Assembly: GCA_025964895.1 (NCBI GenBank) | Contig: JAOPXY010000188.1 | Location: forward strand, 1 to 32,771 | DNA from: Aeromicrobium sp. | GTDB taxonomy: Bacteria > Actinomycetota > Actinomycetes > Propionibacteriales > Nocardioidaceae | Direction of reading: 5' to 3' | Length of the DNA: 32,771 bases | Part shown: piece by piece, positions 1-7,549 of the stretch | Layout: each line of letters opens with the position of its first letter | Position numbering within the stretch: position 1 is the first letter of the stretch | Made by a program: the position numbers and the translations under genes | The notes under the pieces: generated by a model | Database searches by the model: none | Seen by the model: the letters and a program-made list of their open reading frames with translations, nothing else | Told to the model about the DNA's origin: nothing

Positions 1-1031
1 GCGGCAAGGTCGAAGCGGAAGCCGTCGACGTGCATCTCGGTGACCCAGTAGCGCAGCGAGTCCATGATGAGCTGCAGCGCGTGCGGGTTGCCCACGTTCA
101 GGGAGTTGCCGGTGCCCGTGTAGTCCATGTAGAACTGCTGGTCGTCCTCGACGAGGCGGTAGTACGACTGGTTGTCGATGCCCTTCATCGAGAGCGTCGG
201 CCCGAGGTGGTTGCCTTCGGCGGTGTGGTTGTAGACGACGTCGAGGATGACCTCGATGCCCGCCTCGTGCAGGGCGCGCACCATGCCCTTGAACTCCTCG
301 ACCTGCGCGCCGGGACGCGAGGTGTACGCGTCGTGTGGCGCGAAGAAGCCGATCGTGTTGTAGCCCCAGTAGTTCGTGAGGCCCTTCTCGACCAGGTAGT
401 GGTCGGTGACGAACTGGTGCACCGGCAGCAGCTCGATCGCCGTCACCCCGAGGGTCTTGAGGTGCTCGACGATCGACGGGTGCGCGAGCGCGGCGTACGT
501 GCCGCGGAGCTCCTCGGGGATGTCGGGGTGCGTCATCGTGAGGCCCTTGACGTGTGCCTCGTAGATGACCGACTCGTTGTACGGCGTGCGGGGCAGCCGG
601 TCGTTGGCCCAGTCGAAGAAGGGGTTCGTCACGAGCGAGTACGGCACGTGACCGGCGGAGTCGAGGTCGTTGCGCTGGTCGGGGTCGTCGAAGGAGTAGC
701 CGAACAGCGAGTCGTCCCAGTCGACGCCGTGCGAGAACGCCTTGGCGTAGGGGTCGATCAGCAGCTTGTTGGGGTTGCAGCGCAACCCCTTCTCGGGCTC
801 GTACGGGCCGTGGACGCGGTAGCCGTAGCGCTGGCCGGGGCCGACACCCGACAGGTAGCCGTGGTGGACGAAGCCGTCGACCTCCTCGAGCCGGTACCGG
901 GTCTCGGTGCCGTCCTCGTCGAACAGGCACAGCTCGACGAGATCGGCGACCTCGGAGAACAGGGCGAAGTTCGTGCCGACGCCGTCGTACGTGGCGCCCA
1001 AGGGGTAGGAACTTCCGGGCCAGGCGCGCAA
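1..1031 (-). CDS. glgX: Glycogen debranching protein GlgX, 3' part cut off by the window edge
   Basis: GH13 alpha-1,6-glucosidase that removes short branches from glycogen left by phosphorylase; cytoplasmic. About 343 N-terminal residues of a roughly 700-residue protein are present. The start reads [19 protein letters not shown], the usual GlgX opening, followed by the CBM48-like N-terminal domain and the beginning of the (beta/alpha)8 barrel. Region I is visible as DVVYNH and region II as GFRFDLA at the very edge, which holds the catalytic nucleophile Asp. The TTG at 1031 is preferred because GGAG sits 6 nt before it; another in-frame TTG lies at 1043 and a TAA stop shortly upstream limits the choice. 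It lies 106 bp downstream of malQ on the same strand, so a maltodextrin/glycogen operon is likely. Confidence 0.93.
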   Translation of the reverse strand, partial: MRAWPGSSYPLGATYDGVGTNFALFSEVADLVELCLFDEDGTETRYRLEEVDGFVHHGYLSGVGPGQRYGYRVHGPYEPEKGLRCNPNKLLIDPYAKAFSHGVDWDDSLFGYSFDDPDQRNDLDSAGHVPYSLVTNPFFDWANDRLPRTPYNESVIYEAHVKGLTMTHPDIPEELRGTYAALAHPSIVEHLKTLGVTAIELLPVHQFVTDHYLVEKGLTNYWGYNTIGFFAPHDAYTSRPGAQVEEFKGMVRALHEAGIEVILDVVYNHTAEGNHLGPTLSMKGIDNQSYYRLVEDDQQFYMDYTGTGNSLNVGNPHALQLIMDSLRYWVTEMHVDGFRFDLA

Positions 1032-1137
1032 GGGGGTCTCCAATGGGGTGAGTGGTGGGTCCGCCTCGGGTTACCCCCGAATCGTCAGGGCAACCCCGGC
1101 GGGGTGGTGAGTTCGGTCTCCGTGTCGACGCGCCGCG

Positions 1138-3147
1138 TCAGGACGGCGGACGCTCGGCCCGCAGCGGCGCGATCACCGTCGCGACGTGCGGGTCGTCGAA
1201 GAACTGCTCGAGCGTCACCGGCAGCGGGATGCGCCAGTTCGGGTACTCATCGACGGTACCGGGCAGGTTGGGCTGGCGGCGCTCGCCGACGACGTCGGTC
1301 GGGGAGCTCAGCACGAGGCGGGACGCGGCGCGGGCGATGACGGCGTGCAGTGCCACGACGGGGTCGTCGCTCGCGATGCCCTCGGCCGCGACGAGGTCCA
1401 TGAGGGCGTCGCGGTCGGCGTGGGCCGCCGCGAGCGCCTCGTCCTCGGATCCGTCCAGCAGGTCAAGCGAGGCGCGCAGGCGCACGTGCTCGGCGTCGAG
1501 CCAGCCCGTTGCCGTCGGCAGGTCGTGGGTCGTGACGCTTGCCATGGTCTCCGGCACCCAGTCGGCCGGACGCACGAAGGGCTGCCCCGGCGCGTCCCAG
1601 TCGCGCTCGAACCAAAGCACCGCGGAGCTCAGCATGCCCCGCTCGTGCATCGTCTCGGTGACGACGTCCTCGACCGTGCCGAGGTCCTCCCCGACGATGA
1701 TCGCGCCGGCCCGGTGCGCCTCGAGCGCCAGCACCGCGAGCATCGCGTCGGCGTCGTAGTGCACGTACGTGCCGCGGTGCGCGGGCTCTCCCGGCGGGAT
1801 CCACCACAGCCGCCACAACCCGGCGATGTGGTCGATGCGGATGCCGTCGGCGTGCTCCAGCACGCTGCGGACGACGTCGCGGAACGGGGCGTACCCGGCG
1901 GCCGCGAGCTCGGCCGGCTTGAACGGCGGGAGGCCCCAGTCCTGTCCGAGCTCGTTGAACGCGTCGGCGGGGCAGCCCACGCGGACGACCGGGGCGAAGG
2001 CGCTGCGCTGCGACCACGTGTCGGGGCCGCCGGCGCTGACGCCGACCGGCAGGTCGTGGACGATGCCGACGCCCATGCCGCCGTCGCGCGCCGCGGCGCG
2101 GGCCGCCTCGAGCTGCTCTCGGCACAGCATCTGCAGCCAGGCGTGGAACGCGATCCGCTCCGCGAGGTCGACGCGCACCTGGGCGATGGCCGGGCCGGCC
2201 GGGTCCTGCAGCGAGACGGGCCAGTCGCGCCAGTCGCCGCCGTGCTGCTCGGCGAGGGCGCAGAAGATCGCGAAGTCGCGCAGCTGGTCGTCGGGCTCGT
2301 ACGCCCGCTCGGTCTCCGGACGGTGGGGCCACAGCAGCTCGAGCGCCGCGTGCTTGGCGTCCCAGACGGCGTCGTACTCGATGAGTCCCCCACTCGCTGC
2401 GCTCGCGGGAGGTGCCCCCACCGGCTGGCGCTGCGGCGCGAGGGCCAGCACCGCAGCCTGCGTCGCGGGGTTGGCCGCCCGGTACGCCGCGGTGTCGGTG
2501 ACGCGCAGGTAGAGCGGGTTGGCGAACCGGCGGCTGGCCGGCGAGTACGGCGAGCGCTGGATCGGGTGCGTCGGGGCGACGGCCTGCACGGGGTTCACGA
2601 GGATGACGCCCGCACCCTGCTCGGACCCCGCGCGGCGAGCGAACTCGGCCAGGTCGCCGAAGTCGCCCATGCCCCACGAGTCGGCCGAGCGCAGCGCGTA
2701 CAGCTGCAGCATCCAGCCCCACGTGGGACGGATGTCGGGCATCCGCGCCGGGGCGACGATGAGCGTGGAGGTCGTGTCGTCGGTGACGATCGTGTGCCAG
2801 CCGAGGGGCAGGTCGTCCGGCAGCGAGCCGTCGACGTCGAGGCTCGTGCCGTCCTCGAGGTCGACCCGCGCGGCGACGACGCCGAGCTCGCGACCCTGGC
2901 CTTCGAGCTGCACGATCGTGGGCGGCAGCGTCGCGCGCTCGTCCCGCTCGCGGACGTCCCGCAGGGCGGCCTCGACGGCGGCAGGACTCGTCGCATCGAC
3001 GTCGAGCATGCCCAACACCGCGACGACGAGCTCGGCGTCGACCTGGATCATGACCCGGTCGGATCCCTCGTACTCGGTCGCCACGCCGTGGGCGCGAGCA
3101 AGGTCAGCCAGCAGATCAGGGTCGAGTTCGGCCATGTCGTCCAGCAT
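1138..3147 (-). CDS. malQ: 4-alpha-glucanotransferase MalQ
   Basis: GH77 amylomaltase: transfers alpha-1,4-glucan segments between maltodextrins, releasing glucose; cytoplasmic. Counting from the ATG at 3147, the catalytic residues are visible as Asp439 in GIRIDH, Glu487 in VGEDLG and Asp542 in TTHDLPTATG. Actinobacterial MalQ proteins carry the same extra N-terminal region. Start is uncertain: a GTG at 3174 opens the frame, but those first codons are poor in third-position G/C; ATG at 3147 or 3138 (MAELDPDLL) is better and no strong Shine-Dalgarno decides between them. The start overlaps the small frame at 3116-3277, so coupling is possible. Residues about 241-254 are encoded by a short repeat-like insertion, described separately. 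Confidence 0.94.
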   Translation of the reverse strand: MLDDMAELDPDLLADLARAHGVATEYEGSDRVMIQVDAELVVAVLGMLDVDATSPAAVEAALRDVRERDERATLPPTIVQLEGQGRELGVVAARVDLEDGTSLDVDGSLPDDLPLGWHTIVTDDTTSTLIVAPARMPDIRPTWGWMLQLYALRSADSWGMGDFGDLAEFARRAGSEQGAGVILVNPVQAVAPTHPIQRSPYSPASRRFANPLYLRVTDTAAYRAANPATQAAVLALAPQRQPVGAPPASAASGGLIEYDAVWDAKHAALELLWPHRPETERAYEPDDQLRDFAIFCALAEQHGGDWRDWPVSLQDPAGPAIAQVRVDLAERIAFHAWLQMLCREQLEAARAAARDGGMGVGIVHDLPVGVSAGGPDTWSQRSAFAPVVRVGCPADAFNELGQDWGLPPFKPAELAAAGYAPFRDVVRSVLEHADGIRIDHIAGLWRLWWIPPGEPAHRGTYVHYDADAMLAVLALEAHRAGAIIVGEDLGTVEDVVTETMHERGMLSSAVLWFERDWDAPGQPFVRPADWVPETMASVTTHDLPTATGWLDAEHVRLRASLDLLDGSEDEALAAAHADRDALMDLVAAEGIASDDPVVALHAVIARAASRLVLSSPTDVVGERRQPNLPGTVDEYPNWRIPLPVTLEQFFDDPHVATVIAPLRAERPPS
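2385..2422. repeat. REP-like short repeat inserted in frame in malQ
   Basis: On the coding (minus) strand the stretch is bounded by two direct GTGGGGG copies about 18 nt apart, with GAGCGCAGCGAG between them. It encodes a Gly/Ala/Ser/Pro-rich loop between two well-conserved MalQ blocks, so it is tolerated in frame. The pattern resembles small dispersed repeats of actinobacterial genomes; copy number cannot be judged from one window. Confidence 0.4.
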
Positions 3148-3277
3148 CGCCGGTATCGGTCCTGATCGCGACACCGGTGTCCGCGTGCACGCCCCGCAGC
3201 ATCAGCTCGTCGGGCGGATCGAGGATCGTCAACACCTGTATCGCGGCGCGGCGAAGCAGGATGAGCGGTTTGGGCAT
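3116..3277 (-). CDS. Small hypothetical protein (53 aa) overlapping the malQ start
   Basis: The frame starts MPKPLILLRRAAIQVLTILD with ATG at 3277 behind AAGGA at 8-nt spacing, and ends at a TGA inside malQ. In the 43 codons before the malQ ATG about 88% of third positions are G or C, as expected for real coding DNA here; the remaining ten codons, which overlap malQ, lose that bias. It begins 27 bp after the DUF8129 gene and could be the last gene of that unit, or a leader that couples translation into malQ. No family recognised: the N-terminus is hydrophobic and basic, with no clear membrane span. It could also be a remnant whose original end was lost. Confidence 0.45.
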   Translation of the reverse strand: MPKPLILLRRAAIQVLTILDPPDELMLRGVHADTGVAIRTDTGDAGRHGRTRP

Positions 3278-3304
3278 GGCGGTTTTCCTTCGGGACGGGA
3301 GTGG

Positions 3305-3643
3305 CTAGCGGGGCTGCGCCGGATTGGTCGGGTCGCCCTGGGACGGCGGGTTCATCGCGGGCGCGTCCACGGACGGATCGCTGCGCGCGGCGGGTGACGT
3401 GCCGTCGTTCACCTGTGGCACCGGCGCTTCCGGGTCCCCACCCGACGGCTCTGCTCCCGCCTCGAGATCGTCGAGCCGGGCGCGGATCAGCTGCGTGATG
3501 ACCAGACGGTCACCGTGCTCGGCCTCGTAGGCGAGAACCCGCTGAACCTGTTCGCGATCCAGTGTCCGCAGCCTCTGCCTGAGCACCTCGACCGGGAGGT
3601 GGTCGTACTCCGGCAGGGGAAGCTCGTCGTGCTCCCTGGTCAT
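3305..3643 (-). CDS. DUF8129-type protein (112 aa)
   Basis: Soluble protein of unknown function. Residues about 8-70 form a compact helical domain (LPLPEYDHLPVEVLRQRLRTL ... YEAEHGDRLVITQLIRARLDDLEAGAEPSGG, abbreviated) that I recognise as the DUF8129-like domain common in actinobacteria; the remaining tail is Pro/Gly/Asp-rich and probably disordered. The start is fixed by an ATGA overlap with the stop of the baeRF2 gene upstream, which implies translational coupling and a shared role. Family naming is from memory; function is unknown. Confidence 0.75.
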   Translation of the reverse strand: MTREHDELPLPEYDHLPVEVLRQRLRTLDREQVQRVLAYEAEHGDRLVITQLIRARLDDLEAGAEPSGGDPEAPVPQVNDGTSPAARSDPSVDAPAMNPPSQGDPTNPAQPR

Positions 3644-4740
3644 GCGTGCGTCCCCTCGGCGTGCTGGTCCCAGCGCAGCAGGGCGGCGGCCGGCGAGCCC
3701 GACAGCATGCTGGACGGTGCGATCTCGATGTCGGCCCCCGTGAGCGCGGCCGCCGCGACCAGTGCACGGTCGGCCGGGACCGAGCGTGGTGGCGGATCGA
3801 CCGTCCCCAGCGCCAACCCAGGATGATCTGCCGGCTCGACGGTGAAGTCCGCCGCCGCCCGGGGGTCGATCAGGAGCCGCCCGACCTGTCCGCGGACGAA
3901 GGCGTCGGCGATGTCGGAGACGCCGATCGCCGCGGCACCGTCGCGTCCCAGACGCTCCTGCAGCTCGTCGATCGTCTCGATCCTCGCGGTCTCGAAGGCC
4001 TCGTCGAGCGCACGCCGCACGGCTTCCTGCAGCAGGTCGTCGCTCCCGTCGGCATTGCGGCCGCCCGTGTCGACCTGCATGACGGTCGCGTCGACGCGAC
4101 CGAGGAAGTCGACCACCTCGCTGCGGATCTGCGCGTCCCCAGCGAGGAGGACCAGATCGATGCCACCGTCGACGTGGCGGCGGACGGCCTCGGCCACGCG
4201 CCGTGCGTTGCGGGCCCAGACGCTCTCGCTGTAGTGCTGCCACTTCAGGTGGGCCCACCCGCCACCACGGACCTTGTGCTCGAAGTCGGTCTCGCCGCCC
4301 ACCTCGGCAGCGTCCGCCTCGCCGTTGATCCCACCGGGATAGGCGGTCACGCCGCCGCCCTCGTGGTCGACGACCGCGAGCACGAACGGGATGCTGCGCG
4401 ACTCGTCGAGCAGCCACTCAGCCAGGTCGGGCAGAGGTCCCCAGGTCGCCGTCGGCTGGGGCCGGCGCGTCCTCGTGAGCTCGTCGAGGAGCACGCCCCG
4501 CTCGGTCGCCACGACGAACCTGCTGATCGGCGCCGGACCGTCCGCCTCGGCCTCGAGAGCCGAGCGGACGAAGTCGACGACGGCCGGTGGCGCCCCGGCC
4601 GAGGACAGCTCGTCGCACGCGTCCCGGATGCTGAGCGCCACCGACTCGGCGGCCAGCTCGTGGTCCTGGCTGAGGTCGACATAGGCGTCGGCGAACGGGC
4701 CGGGGTCGTTGAACACGTGCGCGATGCGATCGCTCCTCAT
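3640..4740 (-). CDS. baeRF2-family protein (Rv2629-like, eRF1-related fold)
   Basis: 366-residue protein of the bacterial archaeo-eukaryotic release factor group, close in pattern to mycobacterial Rv2629. It starts MRSDRIAHVFNDPGPFADAY; the middle shows FVLAVVDHEGGGVTAYPG and LVLLAGDAQIRSEV, and the C-terminus ends with an L7Ae-like region containing ALLRWDQ. Family members are thought to act at the ribosome or on peptidyl-tRNA, but biochemical proof is thin. The ATG has a strong AGGAG at 6-nt spacing. The Shine-Dalgarno lies on one arm of a 7-bp hairpin (4748-4767). It is coupled to the DUF8129 gene downstream. In mycobacteria Rv2629 belongs to the DosR dormancy regulon; I see no DosR box here. 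Confidence 0.82.
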   Translation of the reverse strand: MRSDRIAHVFNDPGPFADAYVDLSQDHELAAESVALSIRDACDELSSAGAPPAVVDFVRSALEAEADGPAPISRFVVATERGVLLDELTRTRRPQPTATWGPLPDLAEWLLDESRSIPFVLAVVDHEGGGVTAYPGGINGEADAAEVGGETDFEHKVRGGGWAHLKWQHYSESVWARNARRVAEAVRRHVDGGIDLVLLAGDAQIRSEVVDFLGRVDATVMQVDTGGRNADGSDDLLQEAVRRALDEAFETARIETIDELQERLGRDGAAAIGVSDIADAFVRGQVGRLLIDPRAAADFTVEPADHPGLALGTVDPPPRSVPADRALVAAAALTGADIEIAPSSMLSGSPAAALLRWDQHAEGTHA

Positions 4741-4747
4741 GGGGTCT

Positions 4748-4767
4748 CCTCTCGGTTTCGCGAGAGG
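4748..4767 (-). promoter_or_regulatory. Hairpin covering the Shine-Dalgarno of the baeRF2 gene
   Basis: In the mRNA, CCTCTCG pairs with CGAGAGG across a 6-nt loop. The 3' arm contains the GAGAGG part of the ribosome-binding site just before the ATG at 4740. This could limit translation until the stem opens. Seen in sequence; the regulatory role is inference. Confidence 0.4.
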
Positions 4768-4790
4768 TGACTACCCAGTCGTGAGCGGGT

Positions 4791-5570
4791 TCAGGCGCCG
4801 GTGAAGGTCGCCTTGCCGGGTCCGTTCTCGACGAACGAGGTCATGCCGGCGGTGCGGTCGTCGGTCGCGAACAGCCCGGCGAACTCAGTGCGCTCGATCT
4901 CCAGGCCCGACGACAGGTCGACGTCGAGGCCGCGGTCGATCGCGCTCTTGGCCGCCCGCAGGGCCAGGGCGGGGCCGCCCACGAACTGCGACGCCCAGGC
5001 GACGGCCTGGTCGTACACCTCACCGGCCGGGTGCAGCGCGTCGACGAGGCCGATCGCGAGCGCCTCGTCGGCGCCCACGAAGCGTCCGGTGTAGATCAGG
5101 TCCTTGGCCCTCGCGGGGCCGATCAGGCGCGACAGCCGCTGCGTGCCGCCGGCTCCCGGGATGATGCCGAGCAGGATCTCCGGCTGGCCGAGCTTGGCGT
5201 CGGCGGCCGCGAAGCGCAGGTCCGTCGCGAGGGCCAGCTCGCAGCCGCCTCCCAGGGCGAAGCCGGTGATCGCCGAGATCGTGGGCTTGCCGATAGCGGC
5301 GATGTCCCGCGTGAACTGCTGGATGTAGTGGGCGCGGCGCACCATCTCCGCGTAGGGCATCGGTGCCATCTCCTTGACGTCCGCACCGGCGGCGAAGACC
5401 CGCTCGCCGCCGTAGAGGACGACCGCGGCGACGTCGTCGCGGGTGTCGGCCTCCTTCGCCACGATCGACAGCTCGTCCTGCATCTGCGCGTTGAGGGCGT
5501 TCATCTTCGGCCGCTGGAGCCAGATGGTGCCTACGCCCTCGTTGACCTCGAGCCGTACGAATTCAGTCAT
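4791..5570 (-). CDS. Enoyl-CoA hydratase (crotonase family)
   Basis: 259-residue crotonase: hydrates trans-2-enoyl-CoA to (S)-3-hydroxyacyl-CoA in beta-oxidation or crotonyl-CoA metabolism. Both catalytic glutamates of the family are present: one in GGGCELALATD (Glu144 of rat crotonase) and one in GQPEILLGIIPGAGGTQRL (Glu164). The oxyanion-hole stretch FAAGADVKEM is also intact, so a true hydratase is likely rather than an isomerase. The ATG at 5570 overlaps the end of the MFS gene by 8 bp, placing it last in an ArsR-MFS-hydratase unit. It could supply the crotonase step for the Ccr branch encoded elsewhere in the window, but the operon context suggests separate control. Confidence 0.92.
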   Translation of the reverse strand: MTEFVRLEVNEGVGTIWLQRPKMNALNAQMQDELSIVAKEADTRDDVAAVVLYGGERVFAAGADVKEMAPMPYAEMVRRAHYIQQFTRDIAAIGKPTISAITGFALGGGCELALATDLRFAAADAKLGQPEILLGIIPGAGGTQRLSRLIGPARAKDLIYTGRFVGADEALAIGLVDALHPAGEVYDQAVAWASQFVGGPALALRAAKSAIDRGLDVDLSSGLEIERTEFAGLFATDDRTAGMTSFVENGPGKATFTGA

Positions 5571-6873
5571 GCCGTGCCTCCACGCCGTCGCCGACGACCG
5601 TGGTGTCGTCGTCGCGACCGAGCATAGGAGGTGGGTCGCGCCGCACGCCTCCGCCCTGGCGTTCCCGCACGACGAACAGCGGTGCCGCGAGCGCGAGCAC
5701 CACACCCCCCACGACCATCGCGGCCCCCGTCGAGGCGCTCGCCGCGACCGCACCCAGCACGACCAGGCCGATCGACGCGCCGGGGTGCATCGCCATCGAC
5801 GACAGCGACAGGACCGTCGCCCGGTGGTCGGGGCCGACCTGCTCGTGCAGCAAGGTCTCGTAGATCGCACCCGCCGCCGAGTGCACCGCGTACGTCGCCA
5901 TTAGACCGGCGACCACGCCGACCGGTCCCCCGGCCAGGCCCATGGCCGCCACGGTCGCGCCCTGGACGAGGCGCAGCGCCACGGAGACGGCCACGGGACT
6001 CCAGCGGCGCAGCAGCAGCGGCACGAGGGCCGCGCCCAGCGCGGAGACGCCCCACGCCGCGGCCGTCGCCGGTCCCATCAGGGACGCCGCGGCGTCACGG
6101 TCGTCGAGCAGCTCCGACAGCCGGATCGGGGTCAACGACTCGAAGGCGATCATGCCGAAGCCCCAGAACAGCTCGACCGCCACGAGGGCCGCCAGCACGC
6201 GCGAGCGCAGGACTAGGCGCGCGCCGCCGAGGATCGTGCCCGGCGTGCCCAGCACGGAGGCGACGAGTCGTCCCCGTCCCGTCGGGCGTGGCTCGTCCAT
6301 CAGGACCGTCGCGACGGTCAGGCTCACCACGACGAGGCAGACCGCGACCATGTAGGGCACGGCGAGGGGGGCGACGGCCCGCCCGAACGGGGCCCACGCC
6401 ACCAGCCCCGCCGACAGCAGCGATCCCGTCGCGATCGCGAGGCCGACCACGACCGCGTAGCCCGACAGACCCCGCGCCACGACGGCGGACTGCTCGGTCG
6501 CGGGCGTCTGCGCGTGCACGGCGTCGACGAACCAGGCGTTGAGCGGGCCGCTGTCGAGGGCGCGGTAGACACCGGTCAGAGCGGCCGCCGCGGCGAACGC
6601 CACCGGCGTGTGGGCCAGCGAGCAGGCCGTGTAGGCGCAGATCGCCACGACGCCGGACGCGAGGAACACCGGCTTGCGGCCCATCGCGTCGGCGAGGCCC
6701 CCGGTCGGCAGCTCCAGTGCCAGGACGACGATGCCTTGCACCGCCGCGACGCTGCCGAACTCGGCGATCGAGAGCCCGCGCTCCAGCGGCAGGAGGGCCG
6801 CGACCGGCACGATGAAGCCGGTCGAGAGCCAGCGGATGAAGGCGATCAGCCAGAACCGCGTCCGGATCGTCAC
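5563..6873 (-). CDS. MFS transporter
   Basis: 436-residue integral membrane protein with about 12 hydrophobic spans. The motif-A-like loop GGLADAMGRKPVFLASG follows the second span. The C-terminal tail is hydrophilic and charged. It looks like a drug/metabolite exporter of the major facilitator superfamily; the substrate cannot be read from sequence. The GTG start shares GTGA with the stop of the ArsR-type regulator gene, so regulator and transporter are translationally coupled and the regulator most likely controls export of its own ligand. Confidence 0.9.
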   Translation of the reverse strand: MTIRTRFWLIAFIRWLSTGFIVPVAALLPLERGLSIAEFGSVAAVQGIVVLALELPTGGLADAMGRKPVFLASGVVAICAYTACSLAHTPVAFAAAAALTGVYRALDSGPLNAWFVDAVHAQTPATEQSAVVARGLSGYAVVVGLAIATGSLLSAGLVAWAPFGRAVAPLAVPYMVAVCLVVVSLTVATVLMDEPRPTGRGRLVASVLGTPGTILGGARLVLRSRVLAALVAVELFWGFGMIAFESLTPIRLSELLDDRDAAASLMGPATAAAWGVSALGAALVPLLLRRWSPVAVSVALRLVQGATVAAMGLAGGPVGVVAGLMATYAVHSAAGAIYETLLHEQVGPDHRATVLSLSSMAMHPGASIGLVVLGAVAASASTGAAMVVGGVVLALAAPLFVVRERQGGGVRRDPPPMLGRDDDTTVVGDGVEARHD

Positions 6874-7403
6874 GTCGTGCTCGTGGGCCTCGGGAGGGTC
6901 AGGACGTGCACCACGACATCCTCGGAGCCGTCACGGTCCCAGTAGCGGGTGACGACCTCGTGCAGGTCGCGCTCCAGGGCGACGAGGTCGTCGGGATCGA
7001 GCCGCAGGGCGTAGTCGCTCTGCCCGATGCCCGGTCGGTACCCGGTCCAGGCCTCCAGCCCCGCGCGCAGGTACTCCTCCTGGCGGCGGCGGATCGCGTC
7101 GAGGTACTCGCGCCCGCTGTCGAGGTCGCCCAGCGACGACGGGATCTTCGTCCCGTCCTGCAGGGCCTTCCAGCGTCGCTCGCGGGCGGACGGCTGCTCG
7201 TCGTCGTCGCCCACGAAGCCGAACCGCTCGAGCTGGCGCAGGTGGTACGACATCGAGCCGCTCGACTCCCCCAGCACCCGCCCGAGCTGTGATGCGGTGG
7301 CCGGGCCGCCCGTGCGGAGCGTGCCCATGATCTTCATGCGCAGGGGGTGCGACACGGCCTTGAGCGTCTCGAGGTCGTCGACGACCTTGGTGGTGAACGC
7401 CAT
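6870..7403 (-). CDS. ArsR-type winged-helix transcriptional regulator
   Basis: 177 residues. The N-terminal winged helix is clear: LKAVSHPLRMKIMGTLR, then GGPATASQLGRVLGESSG and a recognition helix SMSYHLRQLERFGFV. The C-terminal half is acidic and helical, longer than in metal-sensing ArsR proteins, and lacks a CxC metal site, so a small-molecule or unknown ligand is more likely. The ATG follows TAGGGT by 6 nt with no Shine-Dalgarno, so the transcript is probably leaderless. A tandem inverted repeat between this gene and the divergent protease overlaps its -35 region and is the likely operator, consistent with autoregulation. Confidence 0.88.
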   Translation of the reverse strand: MAFTTKVVDDLETLKAVSHPLRMKIMGTLRTGGPATASQLGRVLGESSGSMSYHLRQLERFGFVGDDDEQPSARERRWKALQDGTKIPSSLGDLDSGREYLDAIRRRQEEYLRAGLEAWTGYRPGIGQSDYALRLDPDDLVALERDLHEVVTRYWDRDGSEDVVVHVLTLPRPTSTT

Positions 7404-7409
7404 GGGGTC

Positions 7410-7415
7410 ACCCTA
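7410..7415 (-). promoter_or_regulatory. -10 hexamer of the leaderless ArsR-type gene
   Basis: TAGGGT reads toward the regulator, 6 nt before its ATG. An 18-nt spacer leads back to TTTGCA, a possible -35, which lies within the operator repeat. Confidence 0.55.
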
Positions 7416-7420
7416 CGATC

Positions 7421-7450
7421 GCAAAGACATGTTTGCAAATAGTTCTTTGC
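7421..7450. promoter_or_regulatory. Tandem operator GCAAA-N6-TTTGC (two overlapping copies)
   Basis: Two perfect 5-6-5 inverted repeats, 7421-7436 and 7435-7450, share two bases and are spaced 14 bp apart. They sit in the divergent region between the ArsR-type regulator and the secreted protease. The position over the regulator's -35 fits a repressor site; two dimers could bind side by side. The assignment to the adjacent regulator is inference. Confidence 0.65.
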
Positions 7451-7549
7451 ATGGTCGCGGCGGCGACTCCTCATCGCTTCCTGGGCTCGCTCACAGCCGG
7501 CCCCCAGCCTCGGCCACTTGGCTGGAAGCACCAGAACCGAGGAGATCCC

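Noticed and set aside
4741..4790. DosR box before the Rv2629-like gene
   Set aside because: The gap has no GGGAC/GTCCC palindrome of the DosR type.
7433..7549. N-terminal extension of the HtrA-like protease
   Set aside because: The extra codons would run across the operator and precede the signal peptide; a clear GAGGAG supports ATG 7550.
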